A stretch of 64,000 nt of DNA from Thermoanaerobacter ethanolicus JW 200 (GCF_003722315.1 NZ_CP033580.1:124001-188000); one strand, 5' to 3'; counted from the first letter of the stretch, positions 36,190-46,283 are shown. Translations and numbers: made by a program. Notes: generated by a model from the letters alone, not told the origin.

Positions 36190-36891
36190 TTGGACACAAT
36201 TTTAAAAATCTCTAATTTAACAAAAAATTATTACAATACCCAAGCCTTGAAAGGCATAGACTTAGAAGTTGAAAGAGGAAAAATCTTAGGGCTTTTAGGT
36301 CCTAATGGCAGTGGTAAAACTACATTAATGAAAATTATAGCTGGCATACTAAAGCCTACTTCAGGAGAAGTGCTAATTGAAGGTAAAAAGCCGGGAATTT
36401 ATAAGAAGCAAATTGTATCTTATTTACCTGATGTAAATCCTCTTTATAAGTGGATGAGGGTGAAAGATGCTGTAAATTTTTTCAAAGATTTTTACAATGA
36501 TTTTGATGAAGAAAAGGCTAAATCAAATTTAGACTTTATGGAGCTTAAAGAAAACCAAAAAGTCTCTTCCCTTTCAAAAGGCATGTTAGAAAGGCTTCTT
36601 TTAGCACTTTTCTTGTCAAGAAATGCTAAACTTTATATTTTAGACGAACCTTTAGGCGGCGTAGACCCCCGTGCAAGAGACAAAATAATAGATACCATAA
36701 TAAAAAACATTAATGAAGATAGCTCAATGGTTATTTCTACTCATATTATAAGAGACATAGAAAAAGTTTTTGATGAAGTAGCCTTTCTCTCTGAAGGAAC
36801 AATAATTTTAAAAGAAGAAACAGAAGATTTAAGGAGAAAAAAAGGAAAATCAATTGATGAAATTTTTAGGGAGGTATATGCTAATGTTTAA
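36190..36891 (+). CDS. ABC transporter ATP-binding protein (YtrB-like)
   Basis: Cytoplasmic ATPase of 233 residues with Walker A GPNGSGKTT, signature LSKGMLERL, Walker B LYILDEPLGGVD and switch His in ISTHII. It begins with TTG directly after the GntR stop, preceded by GGGAGGT, and overlaps the permease gene by eight bases. YtrA-linked transporters respond to cell-wall antibiotics in B. subtilis; a similar role here is inferred from context. Confidence 0.88.
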   Translation: MDTILKISNLTKNYYNTQALKGIDLEVERGKILGLLGPNGSGKTTLMKIIAGILKPTSGEVLIEGKKPGIYKKQIVSYLPDVNPLYKWMRVKDAVNFFKDFYNDFDEEKAKSNLDFMELKENQKVSSLSKGMLERLLLALFLSRNAKLYILDEPLGGVDPRARDKIIDTIIKNINEDSSMVISTHIIRDIEKVFDEVAFLSEGTIILKEETEDLRRKKGKSIDEIFREVYANV

Positions 36892-37651
36892 ACTTATAAA
36901 ATATGAATTGCAGGGAAGATCCAAATATTACATTGCAGCTTTAATAGGGATGTTTTTTATGTTTTTTTATATAAATATGAGACTTACTTCCAAGGATTTT
37001 ACAGTTTCGCTAGCTTTTTCATTTTTAGCAATTTACTTAGTCTACATTGTTCTTGTAATATCAGGTATAATACTCTATGCAAAAGATGTCTTTGGAAACT
37101 CTGGATATTTGATTTTTACAATTCCCAAAAGAGGAGAAACAATATTGGGGGCAAAATTAATAGTTGCTATTGCTGAATTTCTAATATTTATGTTTACTGT
37201 TGTTTTGCTATCCTATTTGAATCTATCAATAAATTACCCTGTGGAAATAGTAAACAATTTTATTTTAGAATATAAAAATACTCTAATACCTGCTTCTACA
37301 CTTATAACACTTTTCTTTATCTTTTTAATTCTTCTGTCATATTTTAGCATAACTCTTGCAAAAACAATTTTTTACTCAAACAAATACGCCATATGGATTT
37401 CTCTCATGTTGATGTGGTTAATTTATTTTATAATAAACAAACTTATTACCCTTATATCAAAATTATTCCCTTATTCCATTCATATTGGAACTGGCAGTAT
37501 AATCGCAAAAGCCGTTAACACTAACTCTAATATAACAATGTATCTTACACCATTAGATTTAAATATCGCCGCTCTAACTTTTGAAACATTTACACTTTTT
37601 ATTCTCTTTATCGCAACCTCATATTTAATTGACAGCAAAATGAACTTATAA
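36884..37651 (+). CDS. ABC transporter permease
   Basis: A 255-residue membrane protein with six likely helices (from YYIAALIGMFFMFFYINM to FTLFILFIATSYLI), the partner of the overlapping ATPase. I start it at the ATG at 36884, eight bases after AGGGAGGT; the frame is open ten codons further up inside the ATPase gene. No family-specific motif beyond ABC-2 topology. Last gene of the GntR operon, ended by a terminator. Confidence 0.82.
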   Translation: MFKLIKYELQGRSKYYIAALIGMFFMFFYINMRLTSKDFTVSLAFSFLAIYLVYIVLVISGIILYAKDVFGNSGYLIFTIPKRGETILGAKLIVAIAEFLIFMFTVVLLSYLNLSINYPVEIVNNFILEYKNTLIPASTLITLFFIFLILLSYFSITLAKTIFYSNKYAIWISLMLMWLIYFIINKLITLISKLFPYSIHIGTGSIIAKAVNTNSNITMYLTPLDLNIAALTFETFTLFILFIATSYLIDSKMNL

Positions 37652-37683
37652 TAACTAAAAGGGCCAAAAAGCCCTTTTAGTTA
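37652..37683. terminator. Bidirectional terminator
   Basis: Perfect 13-bp stem TAACTAAAAGGGC (37652-37664)/GCCCTTTTAGTTA (37671-37683), 6-base loop, between convergent genes and overlapping the stop codon of the minus-strand gene. Confidence 0.85.
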
Positions 37684-38355
37684 CTCCCTTTCCTTTCTGT
37701 ATTTGTCCATTATCTCTGAGAAAATCTCTGCATTTGTAGGAGGCGTATAGGATATAGCATTAGCGCCTGCTTCTATCGTCTTTAAAATGGTTTCCTCAGT
37801 AGGACCTCCTGTTGCAATAATGGGTATGTCGGGACAAATATCTTTTACACGTTTTACTAAATCAGGTGTCTTTTGTGCACCAGATATGTTAAGTATTGTA
37901 GCGCCAGCTTCTACTCTCCCTTTTATGTCCTCTTTCTCCGACACTATAGTTACAACAATAGGTATATCTATTGTCGCTCTAATTTTTTTGATTATATCAT
38001 TGGCAGTAGGAGCATTTACAACAACTCCCATTGCTCCAGAAAATTCCGCGTCAAGAGCCAAGTTAACAACTCTTTTGCCCTGTGTAAGTCCTCCACCCAC
38101 CCCACAAAATACCGGTATATCCGCTGCCATCATAAGAGCGTGAGTAATAACTGGCTGAGGAGTAAACGGATATACTGCTAAAACAGCATGAGCATTAGTA
38201 TTTCTAATCAAAGCAATATCTGTTGTAAAAACAAGGGATTTTATTAATTTACCATAGACCTTTATTCCCGAAGCTTTTTGATGAATAACTTCAGGAACTA
38301 AAACCATCTTTTGCCTTAAAGGTGAAGTTATCTCGGGAACAAAATTATCAGACAT
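37681..38355 (-). CDS. TIM-barrel protein of unknown function
   Basis: A 224-residue protein with beta-alpha-barrel repeats: ADIPVFCGVGGGLTQGKR, ATIDIPIVVTIVSEKED, GATILNISGAQKTPDLVK and IPIIATGGPTEETILKTIEAGANAIS; the last is a typical phosphate-binding Gly loop. It resembles NanE- or KDPG-aldolase-like barrels but I cannot assign a reaction. Single gene, convergent with the GntR operon. GGTGAT precedes the ATG. Confidence 0.7.
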   Translation of the reverse strand: MSDNFVPEITSPLRQKMVLVPEVIHQKASGIKVYGKLIKSLVFTTDIALIRNTNAHAVLAVYPFTPQPVITHALMMAADIPVFCGVGGGLTQGKRVVNLALDAEFSGAMGVVVNAPTANDIIKKIRATIDIPIVVTIVSEKEDIKGRVEAGATILNISGAQKTPDLVKRVKDICPDIPIIATGGPTEETILKTIEAGANAISYTPPTNAEIFSEIMDKYRKERE

Positions 38356-38872
38356 TTTATCACCATCTTTTGCTCTTATTTTATAAAAATATTATACCAA
38401 TAATTGTTTATAAATCAATGCCTTTTAAGAATTAATTCCATATTTTTCAAAGATCCATTTCTTACCGTATAAAGTCCATACAAAGCAAGAAAACACTATT
38501 AAAATTATCTTATTATTTCTTTACTTTTTAGTGTTTGAAAACAATTTTAGTTTAAAAATAATATTAAATTTTAAATTGTATTGTGTTTTTGCCACTTTTT
38601 TGAAGGCTTATTAAATTTTTGTGAAAAAATTTCACAAAATATGTACAAAAATCATCTTTGTTTGCATAAAATTTAAATAGGAATTTAAAAGTTAATAATT
38701 TTTATCTTCACATTTTAATAGATTTTAAAAATATATATACAAAATTAAAAAAAGCCCGCAAAAGATTTACACTTTTAATGGGTATGTTGTCAATATGTAT
38801 TAAATATGCTATAATAGTAATTGTGTACAAAATAAATATAATTTAAAATAAAATGTAAGGGGGATTTAAAAA
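38356..38872. other. AT-rich intergenic region with oppA promoter
   Basis: 517 bases. A SigA promoter TTGTCA (38787-38792), 17 bases, TATAAT (38810-38815) reads toward oppA on the plus strand. On the minus strand, 38510-38425 encodes an open stretch (ILIVFSCFVWTLYGKKW...) ending in a stop, which resembles a small membrane peptide but lacks a start codon or ribosome site; possibly debris. Nothing else recognised. Confidence 0.6.
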
Positions 38873-40615
38873 ATGCTAAGAAAAAAGTGGCTTCCTCTAG
38901 TTGTGACCCTAATTTTTATCCTATCTGTTTTTTTGACCTCCTGTGGTAAGACAGAAACTCAAACGCCACAACAATCTCAAGAACAAAAAACAACACCTAC
39001 AGCTTCAGTTCAAGATAGCGACAACTGGACTAAAGCAAAAGACACTTCAAAAATACCAGAAGCATCAAAGGCTCGTACCGACACACTTATAATAGGTCTT
39101 CATGAGCCAAAAGGAGTTTTCAATCCTCTCTATTCTGAAACATCATATGACAATTATGTAAACAGCGCTATTTTTGATAGTTTACTAGAGGTAGACTTCG
39201 ATGGAACATACATTCCATCTCTTGCAAAGAGTTGGGATATAGACAAAGATAACAATACTATCACCTTCCATTTACGAGATGACGTAAAATTTAGTGATGG
39301 AACACCTTTGACAGCTAAGGACGTAGAATTTTCTTATTATGTACTAGCTGATCCTACTTATGATGGGCCAATTGCTTTATCTGCAGCAGGAATCAAAGGG
39401 TTTAAAGAATATAATGAAGGAAATGCAGACAAAATTGAAGGAATAAAAGTAATAGATGACCATACAATACAGATTCAATTAGAAAAAGTTCTCGGAACAT
39501 CTTTGTCAGACCTTAATATCCCAGTTATCCCACAACATTATTATGGAAAAGACTTTGCTAAAGGCAAATTAGACGGAGTAAAGGCTTTAGAACAGCAGCC
39601 ACTCGGCTCAGGTCCCTATGTATTTGAAAAATTTGTTCCTGGTCAAGAAGTTCGCTTAGTAGCAAATGAGAATTACTGGAAAGGTGCTCCAAAAATTAAA
39701 CACTTAATTTACAAAACTACAACAGAGGAAACAGCTGTTCAAATGTTACAAACCGGTGAAACAGACTATGAGACCTCAAACATCACAGCAAAGAAAGATA
39801 ACGTAGAGTTGCTAGAAAGCCTTGGATTTGTTGATTATAGCTTACTTCCAACTAATGGTTATGGTTATATAGCTTTCAATCACAAATTGCCAAAATTCCA
39901 GGATGTAAGAGTGCGTAAAGCATTAGCTTATGGTCTTAACCGCAAAGCTATAGTTGATGCTGTATATCAGGGCTTAGCAGAAGTAAGAGATGTGCCACAG
40001 TCTAAAGTATCATGGGCATATCCTGATGAAAAAGACATAATACATTATGACTATAACCCAGAAAAAGCAAAGCAGCTTTTAGATGAAGCTGGTTGGAAAT
40101 TAGGACCAGATGGTTATCGTTATAAAGATGGTCAGAAATTTACAATACACTTCTTAGCTTCATCACCTAATCCAGTAAATGATGCTTTAGTGCCAATGGC
40201 AGTAGAAAATTATAAAGAATTGGGTATAGAATTTGTGGCAGAACCTCTTGAATTCAACGCCATAATTGACAAGGTCAATAAAGGCGATTTTGAAATGTAC
40301 TTCATGGCTTGGGGCTTAACTCCTGAACCAGATCCTTATACTATATTCTTCTCAAAAGGGTCTCAGAATAAAATAGGGTATGCAAATCCAAAAGTTGATG
40401 AACTCATACTAAAGGGCCGTGAAGAAACAGATATTAATAAACGCAAGGAAATTTACCATGAACTTTACAAAGTATTAAACGATGACTTGCCATACATCTT
40501 CCTGTATCAGAGAAATGACCTCAATGCAAAGAACAGCAGAGTAGTAGGATTCCAGATCTCATCTTTCAGAGATTTTACTTATTCACTGTATCAAGCAGAA
40601 ATTCTTCAGTACTAA
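38873..40615 (+). CDS. oppA: Oligopeptide ABC transporter substrate-binding lipoprotein
   Basis: A 580-residue family 5 solute-binding protein. The N-terminus is a lipoprotein signal with lipobox LTSC (Cys near residue 24) and a Gln/Thr-rich linker. The mature part has SBP_bac_5 features: SLAKSWDIDKDNNTITFHLRD with FSDGTPLTAKDVEFS, then QPLGSGPYVFEKF and VRKALAYGLNRKAI. It delivers peptides to the OppBCDF transporter encoded next. GGGGG upstream of the ATG serves as ribosome site. A hairpin after the gene probably lowers expression of the downstream genes. Confidence 0.92.
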   Translation: MLRKKWLPLVVTLIFILSVFLTSCGKTETQTPQQSQEQKTTPTASVQDSDNWTKAKDTSKIPEASKARTDTLIIGLHEPKGVFNPLYSETSYDNYVNSAIFDSLLEVDFDGTYIPSLAKSWDIDKDNNTITFHLRDDVKFSDGTPLTAKDVEFSYYVLADPTYDGPIALSAAGIKGFKEYNEGNADKIEGIKVIDDHTIQIQLEKVLGTSLSDLNIPVIPQHYYGKDFAKGKLDGVKALEQQPLGSGPYVFEKFVPGQEVRLVANENYWKGAPKIKHLIYKTTTEETAVQMLQTGETDYETSNITAKKDNVELLESLGFVDYSLLPTNGYGYIAFNHKLPKFQDVRVRKALAYGLNRKAIVDAVYQGLAEVRDVPQSKVSWAYPDEKDIIHYDYNPEKAKQLLDEAGWKLGPDGYRYKDGQKFTIHFLASSPNPVNDALVPMAVENYKELGIEFVAEPLEFNAIIDKVNKGDFEMYFMAWGLTPEPDPYTIFFSKGSQNKIGYANPKVDELILKGREETDINKRKEIYHELYKVLNDDLPYIFLYQRNDLNAKNSRVVGFQISSFRDFTYSLYQAEILQY

Positions 40616-40625
40616 TTTAAATTTA

Positions 40626-40656
40626 AAAAGCCCGGGCTGTTAAGGGCCGGGCTTTT
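40626..40656 (+). terminator. Attenuating hairpin between oppA and oppB
   Basis: AAAAGCCCGG/CCGGGCTTTT with an 11-base loop, ending in T residues, 20 bases before oppB. Such partial terminators keep binding-protein mRNA in excess over permease mRNA. Confidence 0.75.
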
Positions 40657-40676
40657 CATCTATTAGGAGGGATAGA

Positions 40677-41642
40677 ATGACACAGTTTATTATACGCAGA
40701 CTACTACAGAGTATTCCTACATTAATTGGAGCTTCTATAATAATATTTTTAATTTTTGCAATGGCACCTGGTGACTACGTCACCTCTCAACTTCAAAATC
40801 CTAAGATGACTGAGGAAAGGGCTGCACAATTAAGGGCCCTTTATGGATTGGACAAACCACTCCCTCAAAGATATATATCTTGGGCAAGCGGTGTCTTAAA
40901 AGGTGATTTGGGCGACTCTTTATTGTTTAAAAAACCTGTAGTACGAGTAATAAATGATTTTATATGGAATTCCTTTATATTGGGAGTAGCTATAATGTTT
41001 TTTGAATGGTTAATTGCCTCTATAATAGGTATCTATTCTGCTATACGGCAGTATTCTGTATTTGACACTATAGCTACCTTGCTTGTATTTATCCTTTACT
41101 CTTTACCCTCTTTCTTCTTAGGTCTTGTTATGCTTAAAGTTTTTGCAGTAGACCTCAAATGGTTCCCCTTAGGTGGAATGATAACAACAGGATCCAATTA
41201 TACTGGTTGGGCCCATATAGTTGATGTTGCAAAGCACATGGTGCTTCCTGTTGCTACTCTAACTTTAATAAGTGTAGGGGGCTTAAGCCGCTATTTTAGG
41301 GCAAATATGCTAGAAGTCATAAAGCAAGATTATATAAGGACTGCCAGAGCTAAAGGCTTAAAGGAAAGAACTGTTATTTTTAAACATGCTTTAAGAAATG
41401 CTCTTCTACCTTTGATCACTTTGTTTACTTTAGAATTACCTAGCTTATTTGCAGGTGCAATGATAACTGAGAGGATATTCAACTGGCCCGGCATTGGTAA
41501 AGTCGTTCTAGAAGGAATTTATATAAGGGATTATCCATTGTTTTTGGGATACACAATGCTCATAACCGTTCTTACAATTTTAGCAAATATTTTAGCTGAC
41601 GTTTTGTATGGCGTTGCTGATCCACGTGTAAGACTTAAATAG
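40677..41642 (+). CDS. oppB: Oligopeptide ABC transporter permease
   Basis: A 321-residue inner-membrane permease of the OppB/DppB type: N-terminus FIIRRLLQSIPTLIGASIIIFL, six helices, and the EAA loop (ADYIRTARAKGL-like segment DYIRTARAKGLKERTV) that contacts the ATPase. GGAGGG precedes the ATG. It forms the channel with OppC, 12 bases downstream. Confidence 0.93.
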   Translation: MTQFIIRRLLQSIPTLIGASIIIFLIFAMAPGDYVTSQLQNPKMTEERAAQLRALYGLDKPLPQRYISWASGVLKGDLGDSLLFKKPVVRVINDFIWNSFILGVAIMFFEWLIASIIGIYSAIRQYSVFDTIATLLVFILYSLPSFFLGLVMLKVFAVDLKWFPLGGMITTGSNYTGWAHIVDVAKHMVLPVATLTLISVGGLSRYFRANMLEVIKQDYIRTARAKGLKERTVIFKHALRNALLPLITLFTLELPSLFAGAMITERIFNWPGIGKVVLEGIYIRDYPLFLGYTMLITVLTILANILADVLYGVADPRVRLK

Positions 41643-41654
41643 GGGGGATAAAGC

Positions 41655-42584
41655 TTGGATCAAGTCAATGTAAATCAACCTCTTGATTATAAAAAGAAAA
41701 ATAATCTGAAAAAAGCACCTTCGATTTGGAGAGACGCTTTCCATAGATTTTTAAAAAATAAATACGCCATATTGGGACTGGTAATTTTGACTTTTATGTT
41801 CCTTTTCTCTTTTGTAGGGCCTTATTTTTCGCCTTATCTGGATGCAAAAATAGATGTATCAAAAGGGAATCAACCACCAAGTGCGGAACATTGGCTTGGT
41901 ACAGATAATCTAGGAAGAGATGTGCTTTTAAGGCTTATGCTTGCAGGTAGAATTTCCCTTACAATAGGGATTGCAGCTACTTTGATAATCGTTTTAATCG
42001 GTGGAATGTTAGGCTCTATCGCAGGATATTACGGAGGCTGGTTAGATGTCATAATAATGAGGTTGGCAGATATCATTTACGCTATGCCTGGTCTTCCCAT
42101 TTTAATCATGTTAGGTGCTATAATGTCCGACTTAAAAATTCCGCCACCTCAAAGGATATACTATGTCATGTTTATCTTAGGATTTATATCTTGGGTAGGT
42201 CTTGCAAGGCTTATACGAAGCCAAATTTTGAGTTTAAAAGAGCAGGAATTCATGCTGGCAACAGAAGTTTTAGGTTTAAGAGATAGTAAAAAAATAATAA
42301 AACACCTTTTCCCCAATGTATTACCTACTGTTATAGTTTCTGCAACATTGGGAGTAGCTGGCGCAATATTATCAGAATCTGCTTTAAGTTTCTTAGGACT
42401 AGGTGTCATCCCTCCAACACCTTCTTGGGGATATATGCTGTCTGCCGCAAACAACATGATCGATTTTGTAAAGCGTCCTTGGCTTTGGATTCCACCGGGT
42501 GTCGCCATAATGCTGTCTGTTGTAGCTATAAACTTTATTGGCGATGCCTTAAGAGACGCTTTTGATCCCAGACAAAAAATTTAG
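41655..42584 (+). CDS. oppC: Oligopeptide ABC transporter permease
   Basis: A 309-residue permease of the OppC/DppC type with an N-terminal cytoplasmic region, the family signature HWLGTDNLGRDVLLRLMLAGRISL (residues about 75-98) and the EAA-type loop EFMLATEVLGLRDSKK. The start is TTG at 41655 after GGGGGG. Partner of OppB. Confidence 0.93.
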   Translation: MDQVNVNQPLDYKKKNNLKKAPSIWRDAFHRFLKNKYAILGLVILTFMFLFSFVGPYFSPYLDAKIDVSKGNQPPSAEHWLGTDNLGRDVLLRLMLAGRISLTIGIAATLIIVLIGGMLGSIAGYYGGWLDVIIMRLADIIYAMPGLPILIMLGAIMSDLKIPPPQRIYYVMFILGFISWVGLARLIRSQILSLKEQEFMLATEVLGLRDSKKIIKHLFPNVLPTVIVSATLGVAGAILSESALSFLGLGVIPPTPSWGYMLSAANNMIDFVKRPWLWIPPGVAIMLSVVAINFIGDALRDAFDPRQKI

Positions 42585-42595
42585 GAGGAATCAAA

Positions 42596-43579
42596 ATGGC
42601 AAAAAACCTAGTGGAATTTCGTAACCTCAAAACTTTTTTCTACACTGAAGAAGGTGTTGTAAAAGCAGTAAATGACGTTAGTTTTTCTATACGAGAAGGG
42701 GAAACGGTGTGTATAGTTGGTGAATCTGGCTGTGGAAAAAGTGTAACTGCTTTGTCTTTAATGAGGTTAATTCAATCACCTCCGGGAAAAATTGAAGGGG
42801 GAGAAATAATCTTTGACGGGCGGGATGTGCTTAAATTAAATGAAACAGAAATGAGAAGAATACGCGGTAATGAAATAGGCATGGTATTTCAAGAACCCAT
42901 GACTTCTTTAAACCCTGTTTTAACAATTGGAGAACAAATAATGGAGCCTTTGATGGTGCATAAACTCATGACCAAAAAAGAGGCCTGGAATAAGGCTGTT
43001 GAACTTATAAAACAAGTTGGAATCCCAAGAGCTGAACAGATAATGACAAGTTATCCTCATGAGTTAAGTGGTGGTATGAGACAGCGTATAATGATTGCAA
43101 TCGCTTTAAGTTGTGACCCAAAACTCCTCATAGCTGACGAACCAACCACCGCTCTTGATGTTACAATTCAAGCCCAAATTCTTGACCTTTTGAGAAAAAT
43201 AAAGCAGGAAAGAAATATGGCTTTAATGCTTATAACCCATGACCTTGGAATTGTTGCTGAAATAGCTGACTACGTAGTAGTTATGTATGCTGGAAAAGTT
43301 ATTGAAGAAGCTCCTGTAAGAGAACTTTTCAAAAACCCTAAACACCCATATACAAGAGGTCTTTTAAAAGCAAAACCAATAATTGGTCAAAGGCAAGAAA
43401 GACTATACACAATCCCAGGGCAAGTGCCTAACCCTATTGGTTTGGGAGACTATTGTTATTTTAGCGATAGGTGCGAATATGCAATGGACATTTGCCGCCA
43501 AAAGATACCTCAACTTGCAGCTGACGAAAATGGGCACAAAGTCGCCTGCTGGCTCTATGAAGGAGAGTGGAAAAAATGA
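42596..43579 (+). CDS. oppD: Oligopeptide ABC transporter ATPase
   Basis: A 327-residue ATPase: Walker A GESGCGKS, signature [12 protein letters not shown], Walker [13 protein letters not shown], and the C-terminal oligopeptide-transporter domain with cysteines ([19 protein letters not shown]) that in this family can carry an iron-sulfur cluster. AGGAGG precedes the ATG. It overlaps oppF by four bases. Confidence 0.93.
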   Translation: MAKNLVEFRNLKTFFYTEEGVVKAVNDVSFSIREGETVCIVGESGCGKSVTALSLMRLIQSPPGKIEGGEIIFDGRDVLKLNETEMRRIRGNEIGMVFQEPMTSLNPVLTIGEQIMEPLMVHKLMTKKEAWNKAVELIKQVGIPRAEQIMTSYPHELSGGMRQRIMIAIALSCDPKLLIADEPTTALDVTIQAQILDLLRKIKQERNMALMLITHDLGIVAEIADYVVVMYAGKVIEEAPVRELFKNPKHPYTRGLLKAKPIIGQRQERLYTIPGQVPNPIGLGDYCYFSDRCEYAMDICRQKIPQLAADENGHKVACWLYEGEWKK

Positions 43580-44541
43580 GTGAACCTTTAATAGAAGTAA
43601 AAAACCTTAAAAAATACTTCCCAATACGAGGCGGTATTTTACAAAGGACGATAGGATATGTAAAAGCAGTAGATGGAGTGACATTCACTATAAATAAAGG
43701 TGAAACTTTAAGTCTTGTTGGCGAATCTGGTTGTGGTAAAAGCACAGTCGGGCGTACTATAATAAGGTTGTATGATAAAACTGACGGAGAAGTTTTTTAC
43801 AAATCTATTCCTATTCACAGTCTCAAAAAAAGCGAGCTTAGAAAACTAAGACCTAAAATGCAATTGGTTTTCCAAGACCCCTTTAGCTCTTTAAACCCAC
43901 GCCTTAGAGTAGGAGATGCCATAGGAGAAGCTCTTTTAGACCATGGCCTTATTTCTAAAAATGAATTGCGGGATAAAGTCATAGAAACAATGGAGATATG
44001 CGGATTAGCTCCGTACCATATAGACCGCTATCCTCACGAATTTTCTGGTGGTCAGCGTCAGAGAATAGGAATAGCTCGTGCACTCATTTTAGATCCTGAA
44101 TTTATTGTGTTAGACGAACCTGTATCTTCTCTTGACGTCTCAATACAAGCCCAAATAATCAACCTACTTATGGATTTGCAAGAGCAAAAAGGGTTAACTT
44201 ATTTGTTTATTTCTCACGATTTGAGTGTAGTAGAGCATATAAGCACAAGAGTTGCAGTAATGTATCTTGGGTCTATAGTTGAAATGGCAGCACGAGACGA
44301 ACTTTTTGCCCATCCACTTCACCCCTATACACAAGCCCTTTTGTCTGCCGTTCCAATTCCAGACCCAGACTTAAAAAGAGAAAGAATAATCTTAGAAGGA
44401 GATATCCCGAGCCCTGCGAATCCACCAAAAGGATGCAAATTCCACACAAGATGCCCACTTGCTAAAGACATTTGTAGAGAGCAAGTACCAGAATACAAAG
44501 ATGTAGGAGGAGGGCATTTCGTAGCTTGCCATTTGGTATAG
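43576..44541 (+). CDS. oppF: Oligopeptide ABC transporter ATPase
   Basis: A 321-residue ATPase partner of OppD: Walker [10 protein letters not shown], signature [12 protein letters not shown], Walker [13 protein letters not shown] and the Cys-containing tail [12 protein letters not shown]. The ATG at 43576 overlaps the oppD stop and has AAGGAGA upstream. Its stop codon abuts that of the convergent MFS gene with no base between, and no terminator is visible. Confidence 0.93.
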   Translation: MSEPLIEVKNLKKYFPIRGGILQRTIGYVKAVDGVTFTINKGETLSLVGESGCGKSTVGRTIIRLYDKTDGEVFYKSIPIHSLKKSELRKLRPKMQLVFQDPFSSLNPRLRVGDAIGEALLDHGLISKNELRDKVIETMEICGLAPYHIDRYPHEFSGGQRQRIGIARALILDPEFIVLDEPVSSLDVSIQAQIINLLMDLQEQKGLTYLFISHDLSVVEHISTRVAVMYLGSIVEMAARDELFAHPLHPYTQALLSAVPIPDPDLKRERIILEGDIPSPANPPKGCKFHTRCPLAKDICREQVPEYKDVGGGHFVACHLV

Positions 44542-45813
44542 CTAGATGCCTTCCACATCTTTTTGAATTTCTTCTTCAAAAGAAAAGTTACTATTGCTTA
44601 GCTTCTCAATAAAAATCGGTTTAATAAATATAGCAAAATACAAAAGACTTACTAATAGTATTACAAACGTAATTAGAAAGGGATAAGTATAATTTTGATT
44701 TTCTAGGATATAGCCAGCTAAATAGCTGGCTATTGCTGATCCTATACTCCTTAAAAGTGATTTTACTCCAGCAAAAAAATCCCTTTTTTCTTCCTCTACA
44801 ACAGACATTGTTTGACTTTCTATCATATTATTCAAAAGCGTAAAACTACCACTTCTTAGTAAAAATATTGTTGAAAACATCATTACAGAAATATTATTAA
44901 AGGCTAATATAAGTGCAAACAATAAATTCATCCCATATACATAGTAATAAGCTTTAATGGTTCCAAATTTATTTATTATCCATGGCATTATCATAGACGC
45001 AAAAAACAAAATTAGCCCATTTATTGTAAGCAAATAGGAGACATATTCATCGCTCCAACCCATCCGAAATTTCACAATCACGTTTTGGAAAGGAATTATC
45101 GTAGAAAAAGCCATACCCGCCAAAAAAAGATAAAAAATAATTAAAAGAATTTTTTTATCAAAAACTTGGTAAATTCTAATATTTGACAATAACAACTTAC
45201 TCTTACCTTTATCAAAACTATTGTTTACGCATGGCAACAAAATCCCTCTTAATAAAGCCGCCACTAAAATTAACACGGCTGATATATACACAGAACTTTG
45301 ATATTTTGTATTACCATATGGAAACCAATTGGGTATAAAGCCTCCCAAAAGCGTACCTACTCCACTAAATAGAGTAAAAACAGCAAATAAAAGGCTATAA
45401 CTTACAGTTTCCAATTCATTTGTCTCAGCATATGAAAATAAAAGCTGTATTTCTGTTGTAATCAAAAAGGAAATTCCTATAAATTGTATAATCTGTGCCA
45501 AATAAAAAACTCCTATAGATTCCCCTAATCCAAAAAGCCCATATCCTATCCCTGTAAGAGTTATTCCTGATATAAAAATTCGTTTTCTCCCAATATAATT
45601 AGCAAAAAAACCTGCTGGAATAGCAGCTGCCCCCATCACTAAAGTTCCTACAGAATTAAGAGCTCCTATTTGTTCAGGAGAAACGTTTAAAGCAAGCAAA
45701 TGCAAATTTAATACTAAACCAAAAATCCCCATTCCTATACCCAATAAGGCTTCAGTTGCTATAAAACGTTTTACTTCTTTGGGCAAAAATTTAACCTGGG
45801 CGATGAACGACAT
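44542..45813 (-). CDS. Major facilitator superfamily transporter
   Basis: A 423-residue membrane protein with about twelve helices; the MFS loop 2-3 motif appears as GFFANYIGRKRIF and a central loop of about 30 hydrophilic residues splits the two halves. It looks like a drug or sugar efflux protein, but no substrate motif is visible. AAAGGAG precedes the ATG. Single gene, tail-to-tail with oppF. Confidence 0.85.
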   Translation of the reverse strand: MSFIAQVKFLPKEVKRFIATEALLGIGMGIFGLVLNLHLLALNVSPEQIGALNSVGTLVMGAAAIPAGFFANYIGRKRIFISGITLTGIGYGLFGLGESIGVFYLAQIIQFIGISFLITTEIQLLFSYAETNELETVSYSLLFAVFTLFSGVGTLLGGFIPNWFPYGNTKYQSSVYISAVLILVAALLRGILLPCVNNSFDKGKSKLLLSNIRIYQVFDKKILLIIFYLFLAGMAFSTIIPFQNVIVKFRMGWSDEYVSYLLTINGLILFFASMIMPWIINKFGTIKAYYYVYGMNLLFALILAFNNISVMMFSTIFLLRSGSFTLLNNMIESQTMSVVEEEKRDFFAGVKSLLRSIGSAIASYLAGYILENQNYTYPFLITFVILLVSLLYFAIFIKPIFIEKLSNSNFSFEEEIQKDVEGI

Positions 45814-45848
45814 ATATGTTCTCCTTTCCTCCCGTATATATCCTCCAA

Positions 45849-45873
45849 AAAAGCCGCTTTAAAAGGCGGCTTT
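45849..45873 (-). terminator. Terminator upstream of the MFS gene
   Basis: AAAGCCGCC-TTTTAAA-GCGGCTTT on the minus strand followed by TTT, between the decayed small gene (45903-46066) and the MFS gene; it probably belonged to the former. Confidence 0.65.
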
Positions 45874-45902
45874 AGAAATACTCAAAAGTTATCCATGTCT
45901 TC

Positions 45903-46066
45903 TTAAAAAAGGTATTTCACAAAGTCATTGATTCCAAAGGAAAGCAAAACAGACAAACCAATTACTACCATTACCGTTGTTAACTTCAACTTTTAAATTG
46001 CGAATTACTTCATCAACACTCATTTTATGTAAAGCACTTTTTTACTTCAACACTTTTGTCTTCCAT
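45903..46066 (-). pseudogene. Frameshifted small membrane-protein gene
   Basis: A good ribosome site AAGGTGAT precedes ATG 46066 (MEDKSVEVKKC, then stop). Two other frames continue it: MSVDEVIRNLKVEVNN from 46023 and VMVVIGLSVLLSFGINDFVK, a transmembrane helix, ending at 45903. A terminator follows. This reads as a gene of about 50 codons broken by two small frameshifts. Family not recognised. Confidence 0.4.
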
Positions 46067-46101
46067 AAAATATCACCTTTTTACTTTTTCTTTCATTTTC
46101 A

Positions 46102-46215
46102 TTATACTCCTAATAACTGCAAATTGCAATCAGTCAAATTCTCTATTGCGGGAAAAGTAAAGAGCAATTTGAGTGCCTTTTCCTTGTCTTTTGAGAAAAT
46201 CCCCAAAATTAAGTC
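46102..46215 (-). pseudogene. Fragment of a second RAYT transposase copy
   Basis: The minus strand encodes DLILGIFSKDKEKALKLL, closely matching DLILGIFSDDKKKAIEQF of the intact RAYT at 46284-47087, then diverges to a stop. Only about 18 codons are recognisable. It directly abuts the REP-like repeat at 46227. Confidence 0.55.
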
Positions 46216-46226
46216 TGCAGACAAAG

Positions 46227-46255
46227 CAGACAAAGGGGACGGTTCCTCTTGTCTG
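46227..46255. repeat. REP-like repeat flanking the RAYT gene, 3' side
   Basis: A 29-bp copy with ends CAGACAAAG and CTTGTCTG and core GGGACGGTTCC, 28 bases past the RAYT stop and in inverted orientation to the copy at 47114. A partial copy GTCTGCAGACAAAG precedes it (46213-46226). Confidence 0.88.
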
Positions 46256-46283
46256 ATCTTTTAAATTTAATCAGCCTATATAG

